Shown: positions 1 to 9,474, counted from the first letter of the stretch. The stretch: 64,000 bases of DNA from Streptomyces sp. NBC_00286 (GCF_036173125.1 NZ_CP108054.1:9789520-9853519), one strand, 5' to 3'. Notes: generated from the sequence alone by a model not told the origin. Program-made: numbers and translations.

Positions 1-1187
1 TCGCCCGCGGGGACGGCGGGGCTGTCGTTGCAGCCCAGGCCGACGTGCACCGTGTCGCCGGTGATGGTCTTGCCCGCCTCCAGCGGGATGCCCTGGCCGG
101 CTGTGACGGCGGCGTTGTCGTCGAGGTTGCGGGCCGAGAGCGCGTACGGGCCGAAGTCCTCGTCGGCGCCGATCACATACCGGTTGCCGAGAGTGAACTC
201 CGCCTGGTGGCCGTGGCCTTCCGGCGCCACGTCACGCCCGTTCGCCGTGCCCTCGGGATCGGGGTCGGTGAAGTCGGTGTCGCCGATGTACTTGAGGTTC
301 TTCGGGTCGGTCGCGTCCAGGGCGACGTAGCCCGCGTCCCAGTAGGAGGCCAGCAGGACCTGGCGGCCGCGGATGTTCTTGACGACCATGTCGTGCAGGA
401 AGACCTCGGTCAGGTTGTCCGGAGCGGCCTGGAGGATCTGCGGGAACGTCTCGTCCAGGTCGTACTCGGCGATGAGTTGCGGCTTCGTCGGATCCGTGAT
501 GTCCATGATGTCGACGTCCGTGCCCTCTTCGTTGTCGACGATCACGGCGTACGCCTTGCGGCCCGCATCCCACGCGAACACGCTGTGGATCTGGCGGGCG
601 GTCTCCGTCTTCTCGCCGCCCAGGGTGAAGTCGCCGACGCCCTCGGCGAGTGCCTTCGGCTTGGTGGGGTTGCTGACGTCGTAGATGTTCATGCCGCCGG
701 AGCCGGTCTCGCCGCAGATCTCGTTGTTGCTGACGAGCACGTCACCGTTGAAGGACGGCGTGGAGAGGTGCACCGTCTGGATGCCCTCGCCGGGAGCGCT
801 GCCCGCCGGAGCGGGGATGAAGCCGACTTCCTTGGGCTTGCTGGGCTTTCGGATGTCGACGACGTACACGCCGGTGTTGTCGCAGCCGACGCCGCCCCAG
901 GAGGCGAGGTAGGCGTATACCTTGTGGACACCGACGTCGGCGATCTTGCCTTCGACCACGTTGCTCAGCTTGAGCTTGCTGACCAGCTGGGCGTTTTTCT
1001 GAGTGGCAGGCAGATGTCCGTCGCTGCCGCCGTGTTGGTCGTGGCCGTGGCTGGCCGCCGCGTTGTCGATGGCGCCGTCGGTTGCCGAGACGCCGTCATG
1101 TGCTTGTGCGGAACCGGCGAGAGCGGTCGTGGCGAAGAGCATCGCCGCGAACACGCCCACGCCGGTCTGTCTGTGGGCCTTGCGCAT
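1..1187 (-). CDS. Secreted LVIVD-repeat-like protein, 5' part (runs off window)
   Basis: The ATG has a good ribosome site (GGAGG, 6 bases upstream) and the frame is open to the left edge, so the C-terminus is missing. The visible protein starts with a classical signal peptide (MRKAHRQTGVG, then a hydrophobic stretch to AGSAQA) and a short His-rich segment (ASHGHDQHGG). Repeated beta-blade units follow, of the form 'vyvvDIrkPskPkevg', 'NIYDVSNPTKPKA', 'DIMDITDPTKPQLIAEY' and 'LDATDPKNLKYIG'. These are typical of LVIVD-repeat beta-propeller proteins, which are extracellular and mostly of unknown function. The gene stands alone on its strand beside a copper pump, and a TTAGTA-type operator lies about 80 bases upstream, which suggests copper-linked control. 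The function is inferred from context only; the fold call is reasonably secure. Confidence 0.75.
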   Translation of the reverse strand, partial: MRKAHRQTGVGVFAAMLFATTALAGSAQAHDGVSATDGAIDNAAASHGHDQHGGSDGHLPATQKNAQLVSKLKLSNVVEGKIADVGVHKVYAYLASWGGVGCDNTGVYVVDIRKPSKPKEVGFIPAPAGSAPGEGIQTVHLSTPSFNGDVLVSNNEICGETGSGGMNIYDVSNPTKPKALAEGVGDFTLGGEKTETARQIHSVFAWDAGRKAYAVIVDNEEGTDVDIMDITDPTKPQLIAEYDLDETFPQILQAAPDNLTEVFLHDMVVKNIRGRQVLLASYWDAGYVALDATDPKNLKYIGDTDFTDPDPEGTANGRDVAPEGHGHQAEFTLGNRYVIGADEDFGPYALSARNLDDNAAVTAGQGIPLEAGKTITGDTVHVGLGCNDSPAVPAG

Positions 1188-1262
1188 GCTTGACCTCCAC
1201 TCGTGCGGCCGGGGTGACCGGCCCAAAACGAGGTGATGCCGGTCACCAACTGACCGGCATCG

Positions 1263-1278
1263 CGAAGGTACTTAGTAC
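1263..1278 (+). promoter_or_regulatory. BlaI/CopY-like operator, site A
   Basis: The sequence CGAAGGTACTTAGTAC matches the recurring pattern C(T/G)AAG-N4-TTAGTA and contains the 11-base dyad GTACT-T-AGTAC. It lies upstream of the LVIVD-like secreted protein. That the BlaI-like repressor at 26260-26634 is the ligand is an inference. Confidence 0.55.
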
Positions 1279-1758
1279 GAGGATCCACCGTAGAGGTATT
1301 TAACCTGATCGTATTTTCCGGGACTTGGGCTGAGCGCGGCAGGCGTCGGAGTCGTCGGTTGTGCGATGCGCGGCAGGTTTCCCGCAGGTCGGCAACGCCT
1401 CCTGCGGACCGGCATGACGACCGCCGAGACACAGTTCACGTTCGCCTCCGGTCCGAAGCCGCCTGCGAACACTGTTGGGGCGTATGGACCAGCTGGCGAG
1501 GCACAGGACAAGGTCGCGGAGGCTTGAGGCGGAAGCGCGGCGGCAAGTCGGCGGCATAGAGGGGTCGTGCATGATGGTGGCCCTCGGTGCTCCGGTGGTA
1601 AAGCCGCACACTTCGCTCTGTGCACGCAGTCATCGGCGGTGGGGGAGGGCTTCCGACAGGCTCGGGACTGAGCCGACGAGCCCAAGGGACGGGCCCGACA
1701 CCGAGGCGGCCGGCCTCATCGGGCCGGGCGCATCAGCAGAAGGTGCATGCCCTTGCGC
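1279..1758. other. Intergenic stretch, no gene recognised
   Basis: About 480 bases separate site A from the stop of the copper ATPase gene. Open frames exist on both strands, but none has a convincing ribosome site or a recognisable domain. I see no clear terminator hairpin. Confidence 0.5.
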
Positions 1759-4077
1759 TCACTTGAAGGACCGCAGCCGCAGGCTGTTGGTCACCACGAA
1801 CACCGACGAGAAGGCCATCGCGGCGCCCGCGATCATCGGGTTGAGCATGCCGAGGGCGGCGAGCGGCAGTGCTGCGACGTTGTAGCCGAAGGCCCAGAAG
1901 AGGTTGCCCTTGATGGTGGCCAGCGTCTTGCGGGAGAGACGGATCGCGTCCGCCGCCACCCGCAGGTCACCGCGTACGAGCGTCAAGTCGCCCGCCTCGA
2001 TCGCCGCGTCCGTGCCGGTGCCCATAGCCAGGCCGAGGTCTGCGGTGGCGAGGGCGGCCGCGTCGTTGACGCCGTCGCCGACCATCGCGACCGAACGGCC
2101 CTCAGCCTGCAACCGCTTGACGACGTCGACCTTGTCCTCGGGCAGGACCTCGGCGATCACCTCGTCGATGCCAACGGAACGGGCAACCGACTCGGCGACG
2201 AGTTGGTTGTCACCGGTCAGCAGGACGGGCTTCAGGCCGAGCGCGCGCAGTTCGGCCACCGCCTCGGCGCTGGTCTCCTTGACCGCGTCGGCAACGGTGA
2301 GGACACCGCGCGCCTCGCCGTCCCACGCGACGGCGACCGCCGTACGCCCCTCTGCCTCTGCGGCGGCCTTGGCTTCGGCCAGCTCCCGGGGCAGCTCGAT
2401 GGCCCTCCCCCACTCTCGGCTTCGCTCGAGCGGGGGGACCCCCATCTTGAGCAGCTTCTCGCGGCCGACGAGCACCGCGTGGCCGTCGACGACGCCCTGG
2501 ACGCCGAGGCCGGCGACGTTCTCGAAGTTCTCCGGCACGGGCAGGCTTCCGACCTGCTCAGTAGTACCGGCAGCGATGGCCTGGGCGATCGGGTGCTCGG
2601 AGGCGTGCTCCAAGGCACCCGCCAGTCGCAGCAGTTCGTCCTTGTCCACGCCCGGTGCGGGGATCACGTCATGAAGCTGCATCCGGCCCGTCGTCACGGT
2701 GCCGGTCTTGTCGAGGACGACGGTGTCGACGCGGCGGGTGGACTCCAGGACCTCGGGGCCCTTGATGAGGATGCCGAGCTGGGCGCCGCGCCCGGTGCCG
2801 ACCATCAGCGCGGTCGGGGTGGCTAGGCCTAGGGCGCAGGGGCAGGCGATGATCAGAACGGCCACTGCGGCGGTAAAGGCGGCGGTCGCGTCTCCCGTAA
2901 CGCCGAGCCAGGCGCCGAGGGTGGCCACGGCGATCAGCAGGACCGCGGGGACGAAGACGCCGGAGATCCGGTCTGCGAGACGCTGGACCTCGGCCTTGCC
3001 GTTCTGCGCGTCCTCGACGAGCTTCGCCATCCGCGCCAGCTGCGTGTCCGCGCCGATGCGGGTCGCCTCGACGACGAGCCTGCCGCCGGCGTTCACGGTC
3101 GCGCCCGTCACGGCGTCGCCGACGGTCACGTCCACCGGCACCGACTCGCCCGTGAGCATGGAAGCGTCCACCGCCGACGCGCCCTCGACGACAGTCCCGT
3201 CGGTGGCGATCTTCTCGCCGGGACGCACGACGAAACGGTCACCGACGGCCAACTGCACGACAGGGATGCGTACTTCCTTGCCGCCCCGCAGCACCGTAAC
3301 GTCCTTGGCGCCCAGTTCCAGCAGTGCCCGAAGCGCAGCACCGGCCTTGCGCTTGGACTTCGCCTCCAGATAGCGCCCGGCAAGGATGAACGTGGTCACC
3401 CCGGCCGCGGCCTCCAGATAGATGGAGGAGGAGCCGTCCCCGCGGGAGACGGTGAACTCGAAGCCGTGCCGCATGCCCGGCATCCCGGCGTGACCCCAGA
3501 ACAGCGCCCACACCGACCAGCCGAGCGCGGCGAGCGTGCCGATCGACACCAGGGTGTCCATGGTCGCGGCACCATGGCGGACGTTCGTCCAAGCGGCCTT
3601 GTGGAAGGGGAAGGCGCCCCAGACGACGACCGGGGCGGCCAGCGTCAGCGATAGCCACTGCCAGTTGTCGAACTGCAGGGCCGGCACCATCGCCATCAGG
3701 ACCACGGGCACGGTGAGCACCAGCGACACGTACAGACGCTGTCGCAAGGACAACAGTTCGCCGTCCGCCGCCGGAGTGGCCTCGCCCTCGCTCGTGTCGG
3801 CGGTGGCGGAGGCGGGCGGGGGCGGTTCCTCGGCGGTGTAGCCGGTCTTCTCGACGGTGGCGATGAGATCGGCGACGTCGATGCCGTCCGCGTAGGAGAC
3901 CTTCGCCTTCTCGGTGGCGAAGTTGACGGTCGCCGTGACGCCGTCCATGCGGTTGAGCTTCTTCTCGATACGGGCCGCGCACGACGCGCAAGTCATGCCG
4001 CCGATCGAGAGCTCGACCGCGGAGGAGGGCGCGGGTGCCGTGTCGGGGACGGCCTTCTCGGGAGCCGTGCTGGTCAT
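1759..4077 (-). CDS. copA: Copper-exporting P1B-type ATPase CopA
   Basis: This 772-residue P-type ATPase pumps Cu(I) across the membrane at the cost of ATP. An N-terminal heavy-metal domain carries GMTCASC at residues 27-33. The actuator loop has TGES (309-312), the transport helix has CPC (412-414), and the phosphorylation loop has DKTGT (456-460). A SEHPIA motif and GDGVND follow, as expected for the P1B copper subclass. The length is normal and all key residues are present. The gene lies about 110 bases downstream of copZ on the same strand and is probably co-transcribed from the CsoR-type promoter ahead of copZ. A Gly/Pro/Glu-rich linker (residues 82-105) joins the metal-binding domain to the membrane domain. 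Confidence 0.96.
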   Translation of the reverse strand: MTSTAPEKAVPDTAPAPSSAVELSIGGMTCASCAARIEKKLNRMDGVTATVNFATEKAKVSYADGIDVADLIATVEKTGYTAEEPPPPASATADTSEGEATPAADGELLSLRQRLYVSLVLTVPVVLMAMVPALQFDNWQWLSLTLAAPVVVWGAFPFHKAAWTNVRHGAATMDTLVSIGTLAALGWSVWALFWGHAGMPGMRHGFEFTVSRGDGSSSIYLEAAAGVTTFILAGRYLEAKSKRKAGAALRALLELGAKDVTVLRGGKEVRIPVVQLAVGDRFVVRPGEKIATDGTVVEGASAVDASMLTGESVPVDVTVGDAVTGATVNAGGRLVVEATRIGADTQLARMAKLVEDAQNGKAEVQRLADRISGVFVPAVLLIAVATLGAWLGVTGDATAAFTAAVAVLIIACPCALGLATPTALMVGTGRGAQLGILIKGPEVLESTRRVDTVVLDKTGTVTTGRMQLHDVIPAPGVDKDELLRLAGALEHASEHPIAQAIAAGTTEQVGSLPVPENFENVAGLGVQGVVDGHAVLVGREKLLKMGVPPLERSREWGRAIELPRELAEAKAAAEAEGRTAVAVAWDGEARGVLTVADAVKETSAEAVAELRALGLKPVLLTGDNQLVAESVARSVGIDEVIAEVLPEDKVDVVKRLQAEGRSVAMVGDGVNDAAALATADLGLAMGTGTDAAIEAGDLTLVRGDLRVAADAIRLSRKTLATIKGNLFWAFGYNVAALPLAALGMLNPMIAGAAMAFSSVFVVTNSLRLRSFK

Positions 4078-4189
4078 GGGCGTATCTCCAGGGGGAGGCC
4101 GGGACGTACGGCGTCCGTATCAGCGGAGCGATACGTCCCGGCGTGGGGAGCAATTCGCTGTCCGGGGCCGTAGGCCCAGGAGGGGGCTG

Positions 4190-4483
4190 TCAGGCGCGGC
4201 CGACGAGCTCGTAACCGGCCTCGTCCACGGCGGCGCGGACGGCCGCCTCCTCGAGCGGTGCGGCGGAGGTGACGGTGACCTCGCCGGTCTTGGCGACGGC
4301 CTTGACTGCGGTGACGCCGTCCAGAGCGGAGATCTCCTGGGAGACGGAGCTCTCGCAGTGGCCGCAGGTCATGCCGTTCACCTTGTAGGTGGTGGTGACG
4401 CCGATGCCCTCGACGTCGACCGTGGCGCCGGAACCGCAGGAGCCGCAGCAAGAGCCGGAGCTGGAGTTCGTCTGGGTGGTCAT
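4190..4483 (-). CDS. copZ: CopZ-like copper chaperone (HMA domain)
   Basis: This 97-residue protein has a single heavy-metal-associated domain with GMTCGHC near residues 38-44 and the usual ending AGYELVGRA. It presumably delivers Cu(I) to the neighbouring ATPase. An unusual Cys-rich leader (SGSCCGSCGSG) precedes the domain and may bind extra metal. The ATG was chosen because GGAGGAAG sits 6 bases upstream; longer in-frame extensions run through the operator. It is the first gene of a copZ-copA operon. Confidence 0.93.
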   Translation of the reverse strand: MTTQTNSSSGSCCGSCGSGATVDVEGIGVTTTYKVNGMTCGHCESSVSQEISALDGVTAVKAVAKTGEVTVTSAAPLEEAAVRAAVDEAGYELVGRA

Positions 4484-4562
4484 GGCTACTTCCTCCGGGT
4501 GTGGGTGCGTGGGCTGCTTCCGGGAGGGGTGTTGTCCCCGCCCCGTCCGTGACACCAACACT

Positions 4563-4579
4563 ATACCCCCTAGGGGTAT
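4563..4579 (-). promoter_or_regulatory. CsoR-type copper operator before copZ
   Basis: ATACCCCCTAGGGGTAT contains the perfect 10-base palindrome CCCCTAGGGG flanked by TA-rich arms. This matches the known form of CsoR operators (TACCC...GGGTA). It sits about 80 bases upstream of the copZ start. No csoR gene is visible in the window, so the repressor must be encoded elsewhere. Confidence 0.8.
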
Positions 4580-4630
4580 TCCTCCACGTGTGGGGCTGCG
4601 CACATGGTCCGTCCGGCTGGTTCTTTGCTC

Positions 4631-4649
4631 GCCTACCTGCTTAGTAGGC
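4631..4649 (+). promoter_or_regulatory. BlaI/CopY-like operator, site B
   Basis: GCCTACCTGCTTAGTAGGC contains TTAGTA inside a clean inverted repeat (GCCTAC, 7-base spacer, GTAGGC). It lies between the divergent copZ gene and the cbtA remnant. Directly after it, a short frame ends in CDGLLVGSCH, which faintly resembles the His/Cys tail of CbtB. Confidence 0.55.
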
Positions 4650-4701
4650 GTCGTGGCCTGCGACGGTCTCCTCGTCGGCTCCTGCCACTGAGGGAGCGCT
4701 C

Positions 4702-4980
4702 ATGACGTCACTTCTGTCCCTGCTCGGGCGCGGTGCGCTCGCGGGCGGAGCTGTCGGCCTGGTCAGCGGAGGATTCTCGTGGCTGCTCGCCGAGCCGGTA
4801 CTGGACCGGGCGGTGGAGCTCGAGGCGGCCAGCGAGGGGGCGGGCGGCACGGGACCCGCCGCGGCCGAGGTCTTCTCCCACTCCACGCAGCACGCGGACC
4901 TGCTGGTCGCCGCCGTCCTCACCGGAGAGGCACTCGAGGTCCTGTGCGAGCCGCCCGCCCCTGGGCGGCGGTGGGCATGA
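4702..4980 (+). pseudogene. CbtA-like cobalt/metal transporter, N-terminal remnant
   Basis: The frame encodes the start of a CbtA-type membrane protein: RGALAGGAVGLVSGG, then the EPVLDRAVELE motif at the end of the first membrane segment, then a second segment beginning FSHSTQHADLLVAAVLTG. Intact CbtA proteins have about five membrane helices and more than 200 residues. This one stops at 92 residues in an unrelated proline/arginine tail, so it is truncated. CbtB and CbtA are normally adjacent, and only a possible CbtB tail remains upstream. The remaining piece is unlikely to transport anything. Confidence 0.65.
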
Positions 4981-5075
4981 CCGGCGCGCCAGCCGTGCCC
5001 GCCTCCCGTCACCGCGACTGTGACCTCGGTCGGCATCCGTGTGTGGCACGGGCACCGGTCGAGGTTCTGGACGGC

Positions 5076-5453
5076 TCAGCGGACGACCAGAGTGCCTGTC
5101 ATGTTCGGGTGGAGGGTACAGACGAAGGCGTATCGACCTGCCTGGGAGGGGGCGGTGAACGTCCCGGAATCTCCGCCGGAGATGTTCCCGGTGTCGAAGG
5201 CGTCGCCTTCGGTGGCCGTGACGGTGTGGGGGGCGGAGTCCTTGTTGGCCACGGTGATCTTCTCGCCGGGCCGCACTTCCGGATTCGCCGGGCTGAACGC
5301 GAAGTCTTCCATCGTGATGCTGCCCGTCTCGGTGGGGCTGGGAGAGGTGGCGGGTTCGTTGTCCCCGTCGGCACAGGCGGTCGCGAGCAGCAGGGCGACT
5401 GTTGCTCCGAGCGCCAACGGGACGGTACGTCCGCGAAGGTGTGAAGGCGACAT
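5076..5453 (-). CDS. Cupredoxin-domain lipoprotein
   Basis: This 125-residue exported blue-copper-type protein has a signal peptide ending in a lipobox (LLATAC), then a Thr/Ser-rich linker, then a plastocyanin/azurin-like domain. The copper ligands are recognisable: His in APHTVTA, then the C-terminal Cys, His and Met of FVCTLHPNMTG. It should sit on the outer face of the membrane and bind copper for storage or electron transfer. It converges on the broken cbtA gene and shares its surroundings with copA/copZ. No strong operator is seen directly upstream. Confidence 0.88.
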   Translation of the reverse strand: MSPSHLRGRTVPLALGATVALLLATACADGDNEPATSPSPTETGSITMEDFAFSPANPEVRPGEKITVANKDSAPHTVTATEGDAFDTGNISGGDSGTFTAPSQAGRYAFVCTLHPNMTGTLVVR

Positions 5454-5747
5454 CGGACCGGACCCTTCGGGCGGGCGCCCGTGAGCGGCCTGCGCTGGGG
5501 AACATGGAGTCCGAGACCGCTCGGGCGCGTGGATCGCGTATGTCCATTGTCTCCGTCCCGGGCACCGGAGACGAAACGGCTTCGCGTGCTGCGGGCCTGT
5601 GTGTGCTGAGCGATACGGGTCTCTGCTGAGCGATACGAGTCCGTGCCGAGCCCACTTCGCGCGACCTGATGCCTAGGCCACCACGGTGCACGCGCTTGGC
5701 CCCTGGCGCGGTGTCGTCCTACTGGTCGGCGGCGACTCGACTGGCCT

Positions 5748-6620
5748 TCACGCGGCCATCATCAGCAGCATCGCGGACATGGTCCCGCCCATGCCGATAT
5801 GCGCTGCCAGCGCCGCGTCGTGCGCGGCTCCGAGTTTGCGGCGCCGCCCGTGGCCTGCCCGCTGGCCCGTCCTGGTCCTGTCCCACACCGAGAGCGTCAG
5901 CGACGCCAGGTAGACGAGCACGGTGTCCGGCATGGCGAGCAGCCAGCGGCCCCAGCCTCCCCGAGAGCCGGCACCCCGACCACCTCGCCGCGCGCCCCGG
6001 ATCCTCGCCCACACGGACGCGCCGATCGACAGCAGGAAGTAGACGGCGAGAGCCGCGACCACGAAGCGCCATACAGAACCGGACCCGGCGGAGGAACCGG
6101 CGTCGGCCGCGGCATTCGTCATGCCCGGCATATCCATTCCGTGCGTGGACCCCATGCCGTGCGTGTGGTCCATGCCCTCCATCTCGTGCGTGCTCGTCGC
6201 GCTCGCTGTGTTCTCCATACCCGGCATGTGGGCCATTGAGTGTCCGCCGCCCAGCGCGAGTACCGGACCGGAGGACGTGCTCGTCATGGCCAGCGTCATG
6301 ATCACCATGCCGAAGCTGCCGACGATCAGGTGCACCCAGTGACGGCCGTGCTTCCACCCGGACGAGCGCGTGTGCTTGACCGCCATCGCCACAGCCCCGA
6401 GCCCTAGGAGGCCGAACGCCACTGACCACCACATGCCGTAGCCCGCGTACCAGCCGACCGTCGCCGGCAGGGCCATGGCCGCCATGCACAGCCCCATCAG
6501 CAGGTCGCCGCCCGCCGCGAACCGGGCCTCACCCCTGGTGGTCACCATCCGGACCGCGCTGACGGCAGCCACCAGGGCGGAGACCAACGCGATGGCCCAA
6601 CTGAGCGCGAGGATTCCCAT
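5748..6620 (-). CDS. DUF5134 family membrane protein with Met/His-rich loop
   Basis: This protein of about 290 residues has an N-terminal block of four to five membrane helices (ILALSWAIALVSALVAAVSAV onward). A long Met/His-rich external loop follows (SMAHMPGMENT, HEMEGMDHTHGMG, HGMDMPGM), then two more hydrophobic segments. The first helices resemble DUF5134 proteins of actinomycetes. The loop resembles copper-binding Met/His motifs and suggests a role in copper capture or transfer. The ATG at 6620 was preferred to the upstream GTG because GGGAAGG is correctly spaced only for the ATG. Site C lies about 100 bases upstream. Confidence 0.75.
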   Translation of the reverse strand: MGILALSWAIALVSALVAAVSAVRMVTTRGEARFAAGGDLLMGLCMAAMALPATVGWYAGYGMWWSVAFGLLGLGAVAMAVKHTRSSGWKHGRHWVHLIVGSFGMVIMTLAMTSTSSGPVLALGGGHSMAHMPGMENTASATSTHEMEGMDHTHGMGSTHGMDMPGMTNAAADAGSSAGSGSVWRFVVAALAVYFLLSIGASVWARIRGARRGGRGAGSRGGWGRWLLAMPDTVLVYLASLTLSVWDRTRTGQRAGHGRRRKLGAAHDAALAAHIGMGGTMSAMLLMMAA

Positions 6621-6716
6621 CTTCACCTTCCCGTTCGTCCGAGCTGGCGGGCCTGCGCTGCCGACGCCGCCTCGTCGTACGGAGCACCGCGAGGGGCGCT
6701 ACCTGGGCATTAACTG

Positions 6717-6732
6717 CTAGTGCCCTTAGTAC
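6717..6732 (+). promoter_or_regulatory. BlaI/CopY-like operator, site C
   Basis: CTAGTGCCCTTAGTAC fits the recurring CTAAG-N4-TTAGTA pattern with two changes in the left half. It lies upstream of the DUF5134 gene. Confidence 0.5.
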
Positions 6733-7112
6733 GTTTCGGAGCCGGAGGGTGTTCAGGTGGCCGGTGGGATTGCGTACCGCGGTCTGGTCGACGGCTTACA
6801 GGAGTGCCGGAACCGCCTGCGGCCGGACGGCTCAACCGAAGTCGTTGACCTGGTCGACCGTCGAAGTACCAGTGGCCTGCCACTCCTGCGCACTCAGCAG
6901 GCGGGTCCGCTCGGCGGGCCGGTGCAGGGCAGCGACGGCTCCCCGATCGAGGGCGTGCCCCGTAGGGCGGTAGAGGTGGCCTGCAACGAGATGTTCATGA
7001 TCAGCTGGTGTATCCGGGCCGTAGCCGCATCCGTCCGCCGGGACTGCGGCGGGCGGGGCGGACGAAGGACGACTGCCCGGTGGGAACCGCGGTCACGGTT
7101 GCACCAATCCGC
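6733..7112. other. Intergenic stretch, no gene recognised
   Basis: A plus-strand frame crosses this stretch but has no recognisable domain, and its composition does not look coding. It may be the decayed body of a lost gene. Confidence 0.4.
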
Positions 7113-7565
7113 TTATGGCTCCGCCCGTGATCCGCTGGGCCCATGGCTTCCGCCTATCACGCGGTACATGCCGATCGAGTCGTGCGTGGCGGTGTCGGCG
7201 AAGCCGAACTTCTCGTAGAGGAAGCGCGCGGGGCCGTCCGCGATCAGCGAGACGTAGGCGGTGGCGGGCGCCCGGCGCTCCAGTTCCTCGGTGAGCGCGG
7301 CCATGATGCGCTTGCCGAGGGCGCGCCCCTGATGTGCGGGGTGTACGCACACGTCGACGATCTGGAACGCGGTACCGCCGTCACCGATGACGCGCCCCAT
7401 ACCGATGGGCTCCCCCTCGTGATGAAGGACCACCCCGTGCCACGTATTGGGCAGGGCGAGCGCAACCGCTTCAGGGGCCTTGTCCGAGAGGCCGGCATCG
7501 GTGCGCAGGCGGCGGAAGACCTCGACGGAGGGCACGCCCACGCTCAACTCGTAAGGATTGTTCAA
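7113..7565 (-). CDS. GNAT family N-acetyltransferase
   Basis: This 150-residue acetyl-CoA-dependent acyltransferase has the GNAT core. Beta strands HGVVLHHEGEPIGMGRVI and FQIVDVCVHPAHQGRALGKRIM contain the acetyl-CoA loop (QGRALGK). A C-terminal FLYEKFGFAD motif follows. The substrate cannot be told. The TTG start was chosen because GGAGG lies 8 bases upstream; the GTG three codons earlier overlaps that site. It is a single gene between two copper-type loci. Confidence 0.85.
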   Translation of the reverse strand: MNNPYELSVGVPSVEVFRRLRTDAGLSDKAPEAVALALPNTWHGVVLHHEGEPIGMGRVIGDGGTAFQIVDVCVHPAHQGRALGKRIMAALTEELERRAPATAYVSLIADGPARFLYEKFGFADTATHDSIGMYRVIGGSHGPSGSRAEP

Positions 7566-7629
7566 ACTATCCACCTCCGATCGTGCGATGGGCGCGGTGA
7601 TGGGCCTGCTCCAGTGCTCGGCTCGCTGG

Positions 7630-8157
7630 TCAGTGGCCGGATTCGGCGTGGTCGCCGTGGTCGCTGAGCTGTGCTTCGAACCAGTCGTGCAGCGCATCGA
7701 CCAGTGCGGGCTCTTCGGTGGTGTAGGTGAGGGTGGCGCCGTCGGGCCGTTCGCGATAGCGGACCTCTATGTGCTCATAGCCGTCTTCCAGTTCCGTCAG
7801 GCCCGGCATGCTGTCGCCGTGGATCTGGGCGGGGTCGCCGAAATCGCCCTGGCTGAACGCCTTGGCCTCCTGCTGTAGGTGGGCGCGTATGAGGTCGATC
7901 TGCTCGGCGTCGTCGGACTCGTCGGCGACGACATCCTGGATCCCGCCCGTCTCGGTGGGGGTGAAGTGGTGGGTGGTTTGTTCGAGGTCGAAAGGCATCA
8001 CGGTTCGACCGCGCTCGGCGACCACCTGGCGCCGGTCGGTCCGTCCCTCGCCGCTGTCCTGCTGTGGGTCGCCGATCAGAAGGACGGCGGCCAGCGCCGC
8101 GCCGACAGCCCCTGCGGCGATGCTTGCCGTTAACAGTCGGCGCTTGCTGTTATTCAT
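7630..8157 (-). CDS. Exported or membrane-anchored protein of unknown function
   Basis: This 175-residue protein has an N-terminal basic-hydrophobic anchor (MNNSKRRLLTAS, then an Ala/Val-rich helix) and an acidic, His-containing outer domain (TTHHFTPTETGGIQDVVADE, RAHLQQEAKAFSQGDF, a C-terminal ALVDALHDWFEAQLSDHGDH). I recognise it only as a conserved actinomycete type. Some databases may carry misleading enzyme names for it, but no catalytic motif is visible. Its ATG lies inside the end of the upstream MarR gene (8-base overlap), so it is translationally coupled to the regulator and is probably its target or partner. Confidence 0.65.
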   Translation of the reverse strand: MNNSKRRLLTASIAAGAVGAALAAVLLIGDPQQDSGEGRTDRRQVVAERGRTVMPFDLEQTTHHFTPTETGGIQDVVADESDDAEQIDLIRAHLQQEAKAFSQGDFGDPAQIHGDSMPGLTELEDGYEHIEVRYRERPDGATLTYTTEEPALVDALHDWFEAQLSDHGDHAESGH

Positions 8158-8593
8158 CCAGTGCCTCCGTCAGGACTTCGAGGGCGTGCAGTACGCCCGC
8201 TCGTTCGTCGCGTGGAATCGCATCGAGCAACCGGGAGAACTTCTCCCGCCGCGCGTCGGCGAGGTTGTGCGCGGCCTTCTGTCCCGAAGCCGTGAGGCGC
8301 AGGACGACGCCGCGGCCGTCGTCGGGGGCTGGGGCGCGTTCCACCCAGCCGCGGGCGGTCAGCTGCCCGACGAGCCGGCTGACGGTGCTCTTCTGCAGTC
8401 GCAGTCGGCGGGCCAGTTCCACCTGCCGCAGTTCACCCTCCTGCGCGAGCTCCCCGAGGGCGTGAGCCTCGGAGACCGGGATCGCCTGACCACACGGAGT
8501 GCTTTCGGGCTGATGCAGCCCGAAAGCACGCACGAAGCTCCGCAGCGCGTCTTGAAGCAGGGCTGGATTTGCCGCTCCACCTTCTTCCGACAT
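8150..8593 (-). CDS. MarR family transcriptional regulator
   Basis: This 147-residue winged-helix regulator has the MarR core: HALGELAQEGELRQVELARRL, then the recognition helix (QKSTVSRLVGQLTARGWVER), then the wing (PDDGRGVVLRLTASG). The ATG has no clear ribosome site; translation may be leaderless or start at an upstream codon. It is the first gene of a two-gene operon with the exported protein downstream, a common arrangement for stress or metal-responsive MarR proteins. The ligand is unknown. Confidence 0.85.
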   Translation of the reverse strand: MSEEGGAANPALLQDALRSFVRAFGLHQPESTPCGQAIPVSEAHALGELAQEGELRQVELARRLRLQKSTVSRLVGQLTARGWVERAPAPDDGRGVVLRLTASGQKAAHNLADARREKFSRLLDAIPRDERAGVLHALEVLTEALDE

Positions 8594-8622
8594 AGTTCGA
8601 CAGTACAACCAGGTGGTTCGGC

Positions 8623-8634
8623 GATACAACTATC
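8623..8634. promoter_or_regulatory. Possible MarR operator
   Basis: GATACAACTATC is a short inverted repeat (GATA-N4-TATC) about 30 bases upstream of the MarR start. A related GTTGTA element lies nearer the start. Autoregulation is a guess. Confidence 0.3.
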
Positions 8635-8655
8635 TCTCCGTGATGTGCCGGCCAG

Positions 8656-9050
8656 AAGGCAGGCGGCGCGATTGACGAGGCGCACGCCATGCGCCACTAC
8701 CTCACCCGTCGCGGGGTGCCCGACGCTCGCATGGTCAGCGACTACGCCGGCTTCGACACCTGGGACTCCTGCGTGCGGGCCAAGAAGATCTCCGGCGTCG
8801 ACCGCGCGATCCTCGTCAGCCAAGGGTTCCGCATTCGCCAGGCGGTCGCGCTGCGCCAGGAGGAGGCGTCGACTCGCACGGCGTCAGGGCGGCCGACTGC
8901 CACGACGCAGTTTGGTACCACGGCGCCACCCGCGGACTGTTCGCAGCGAGCAAGGCGGTCGTGGGCGCGGCCTTCGAGCCGGACCCGAGTTTCTCGGGCC
9001 GAGGGAGCCGGCAGTGGCGCGGGCGCCGGACGGAGCCCGGTGATCAGGCG
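8656..9050 (+). pseudogene. SanA/YdcF-like (DUF218) protein fragment, frameshifted
   Basis: The reading frame opens with IDEAHAMRHYLTRRGVPDARM, then DYAGFDTWDSCVRAKKISGVDRAILVSQGFRIRQAVAL. This is the middle of a DUF218/SanA-type envelope protein. After GGGDS-type sequence near 8878 the homology continues in another frame as HDAVWYHGATRGLFAASK and FEPDPSF, then GPREPAVAR. The N-terminal membrane anchor is absent and at least one frameshift separates the halves. The gene is therefore broken. Confidence 0.65.
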
Positions 9051-9474
9051 TCGGCTGACGAACCGTTGAATCGCGGCGTGCGCTTTTCCAGGAAGCCACA
9101 CGGGCAACCGTTTTCGTCCTCTGTCCCGGACAGAGCATGGAAGCCCCGTTCGAAGAGTGCGCCGTGACCGCGGCCCGCTCTTCAGGGCACGGTCGACGCC
9201 ACCGGACCTGCCGCGCTCCTGCCCGCAGGACGGCAACCGGCTCTCGGTAGGTGTGATCAATGCGCACGACGCCCGCGACCGGCATGGGCTTCTCCGGGTT
9301 CTTCCTGCTCCCCGTCCAGCTGACCAAGAACGGCTGTGGTTCTCCTCCTTCCCCAGCCGTGGACGACGCGGGGCGCTCTTGGGCAGTACTAAGGTAGTTC
9401 GTGCTTCCACTGTCGCCTCGACGGCACAGCGGACCCCGGCCGCACTCGCACGCGGCCGGACGAGGAGCGTGGCC
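9051..9474. other. Intergenic stretch with operator D, otherwise no gene recognised
   Basis: A minus-strand frame (EKPMPVAGVVRIDHTYREPV) looks vaguely protein-like but has no neighbours in frame and no ribosome site. The only feature I support here is the TTAGTA-type site near 9391. Confidence 0.4.
9385..9402 (-). promoter_or_regulatory. BlaI/CopY-like operator, site D
   Basis: On the minus strand the site reads CGAACTACCTTAGTACTG, fitting C-AA-N-N4-TTAGTA. It lies just ahead of the ccsB remnant, which is read on the plus strand. This suggests that ccsB once belonged to the same regulon. Confidence 0.5.

Noticed and set aside
1747..2826. Long plus-strand open frame (359 codons) opposite copA
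   Set aside because: It lies wholly antisense to the complete copA gene, has no domain or ribosome site, and reflects the GC-biased third positions of the real gene.
4600..4691. Intact CbtB gene before the cbtA remnant
   Set aside because: Only a short tail (CDGLLVGSCH) is suggestive. The rest of the frame crosses the promoter and operators of copZ.
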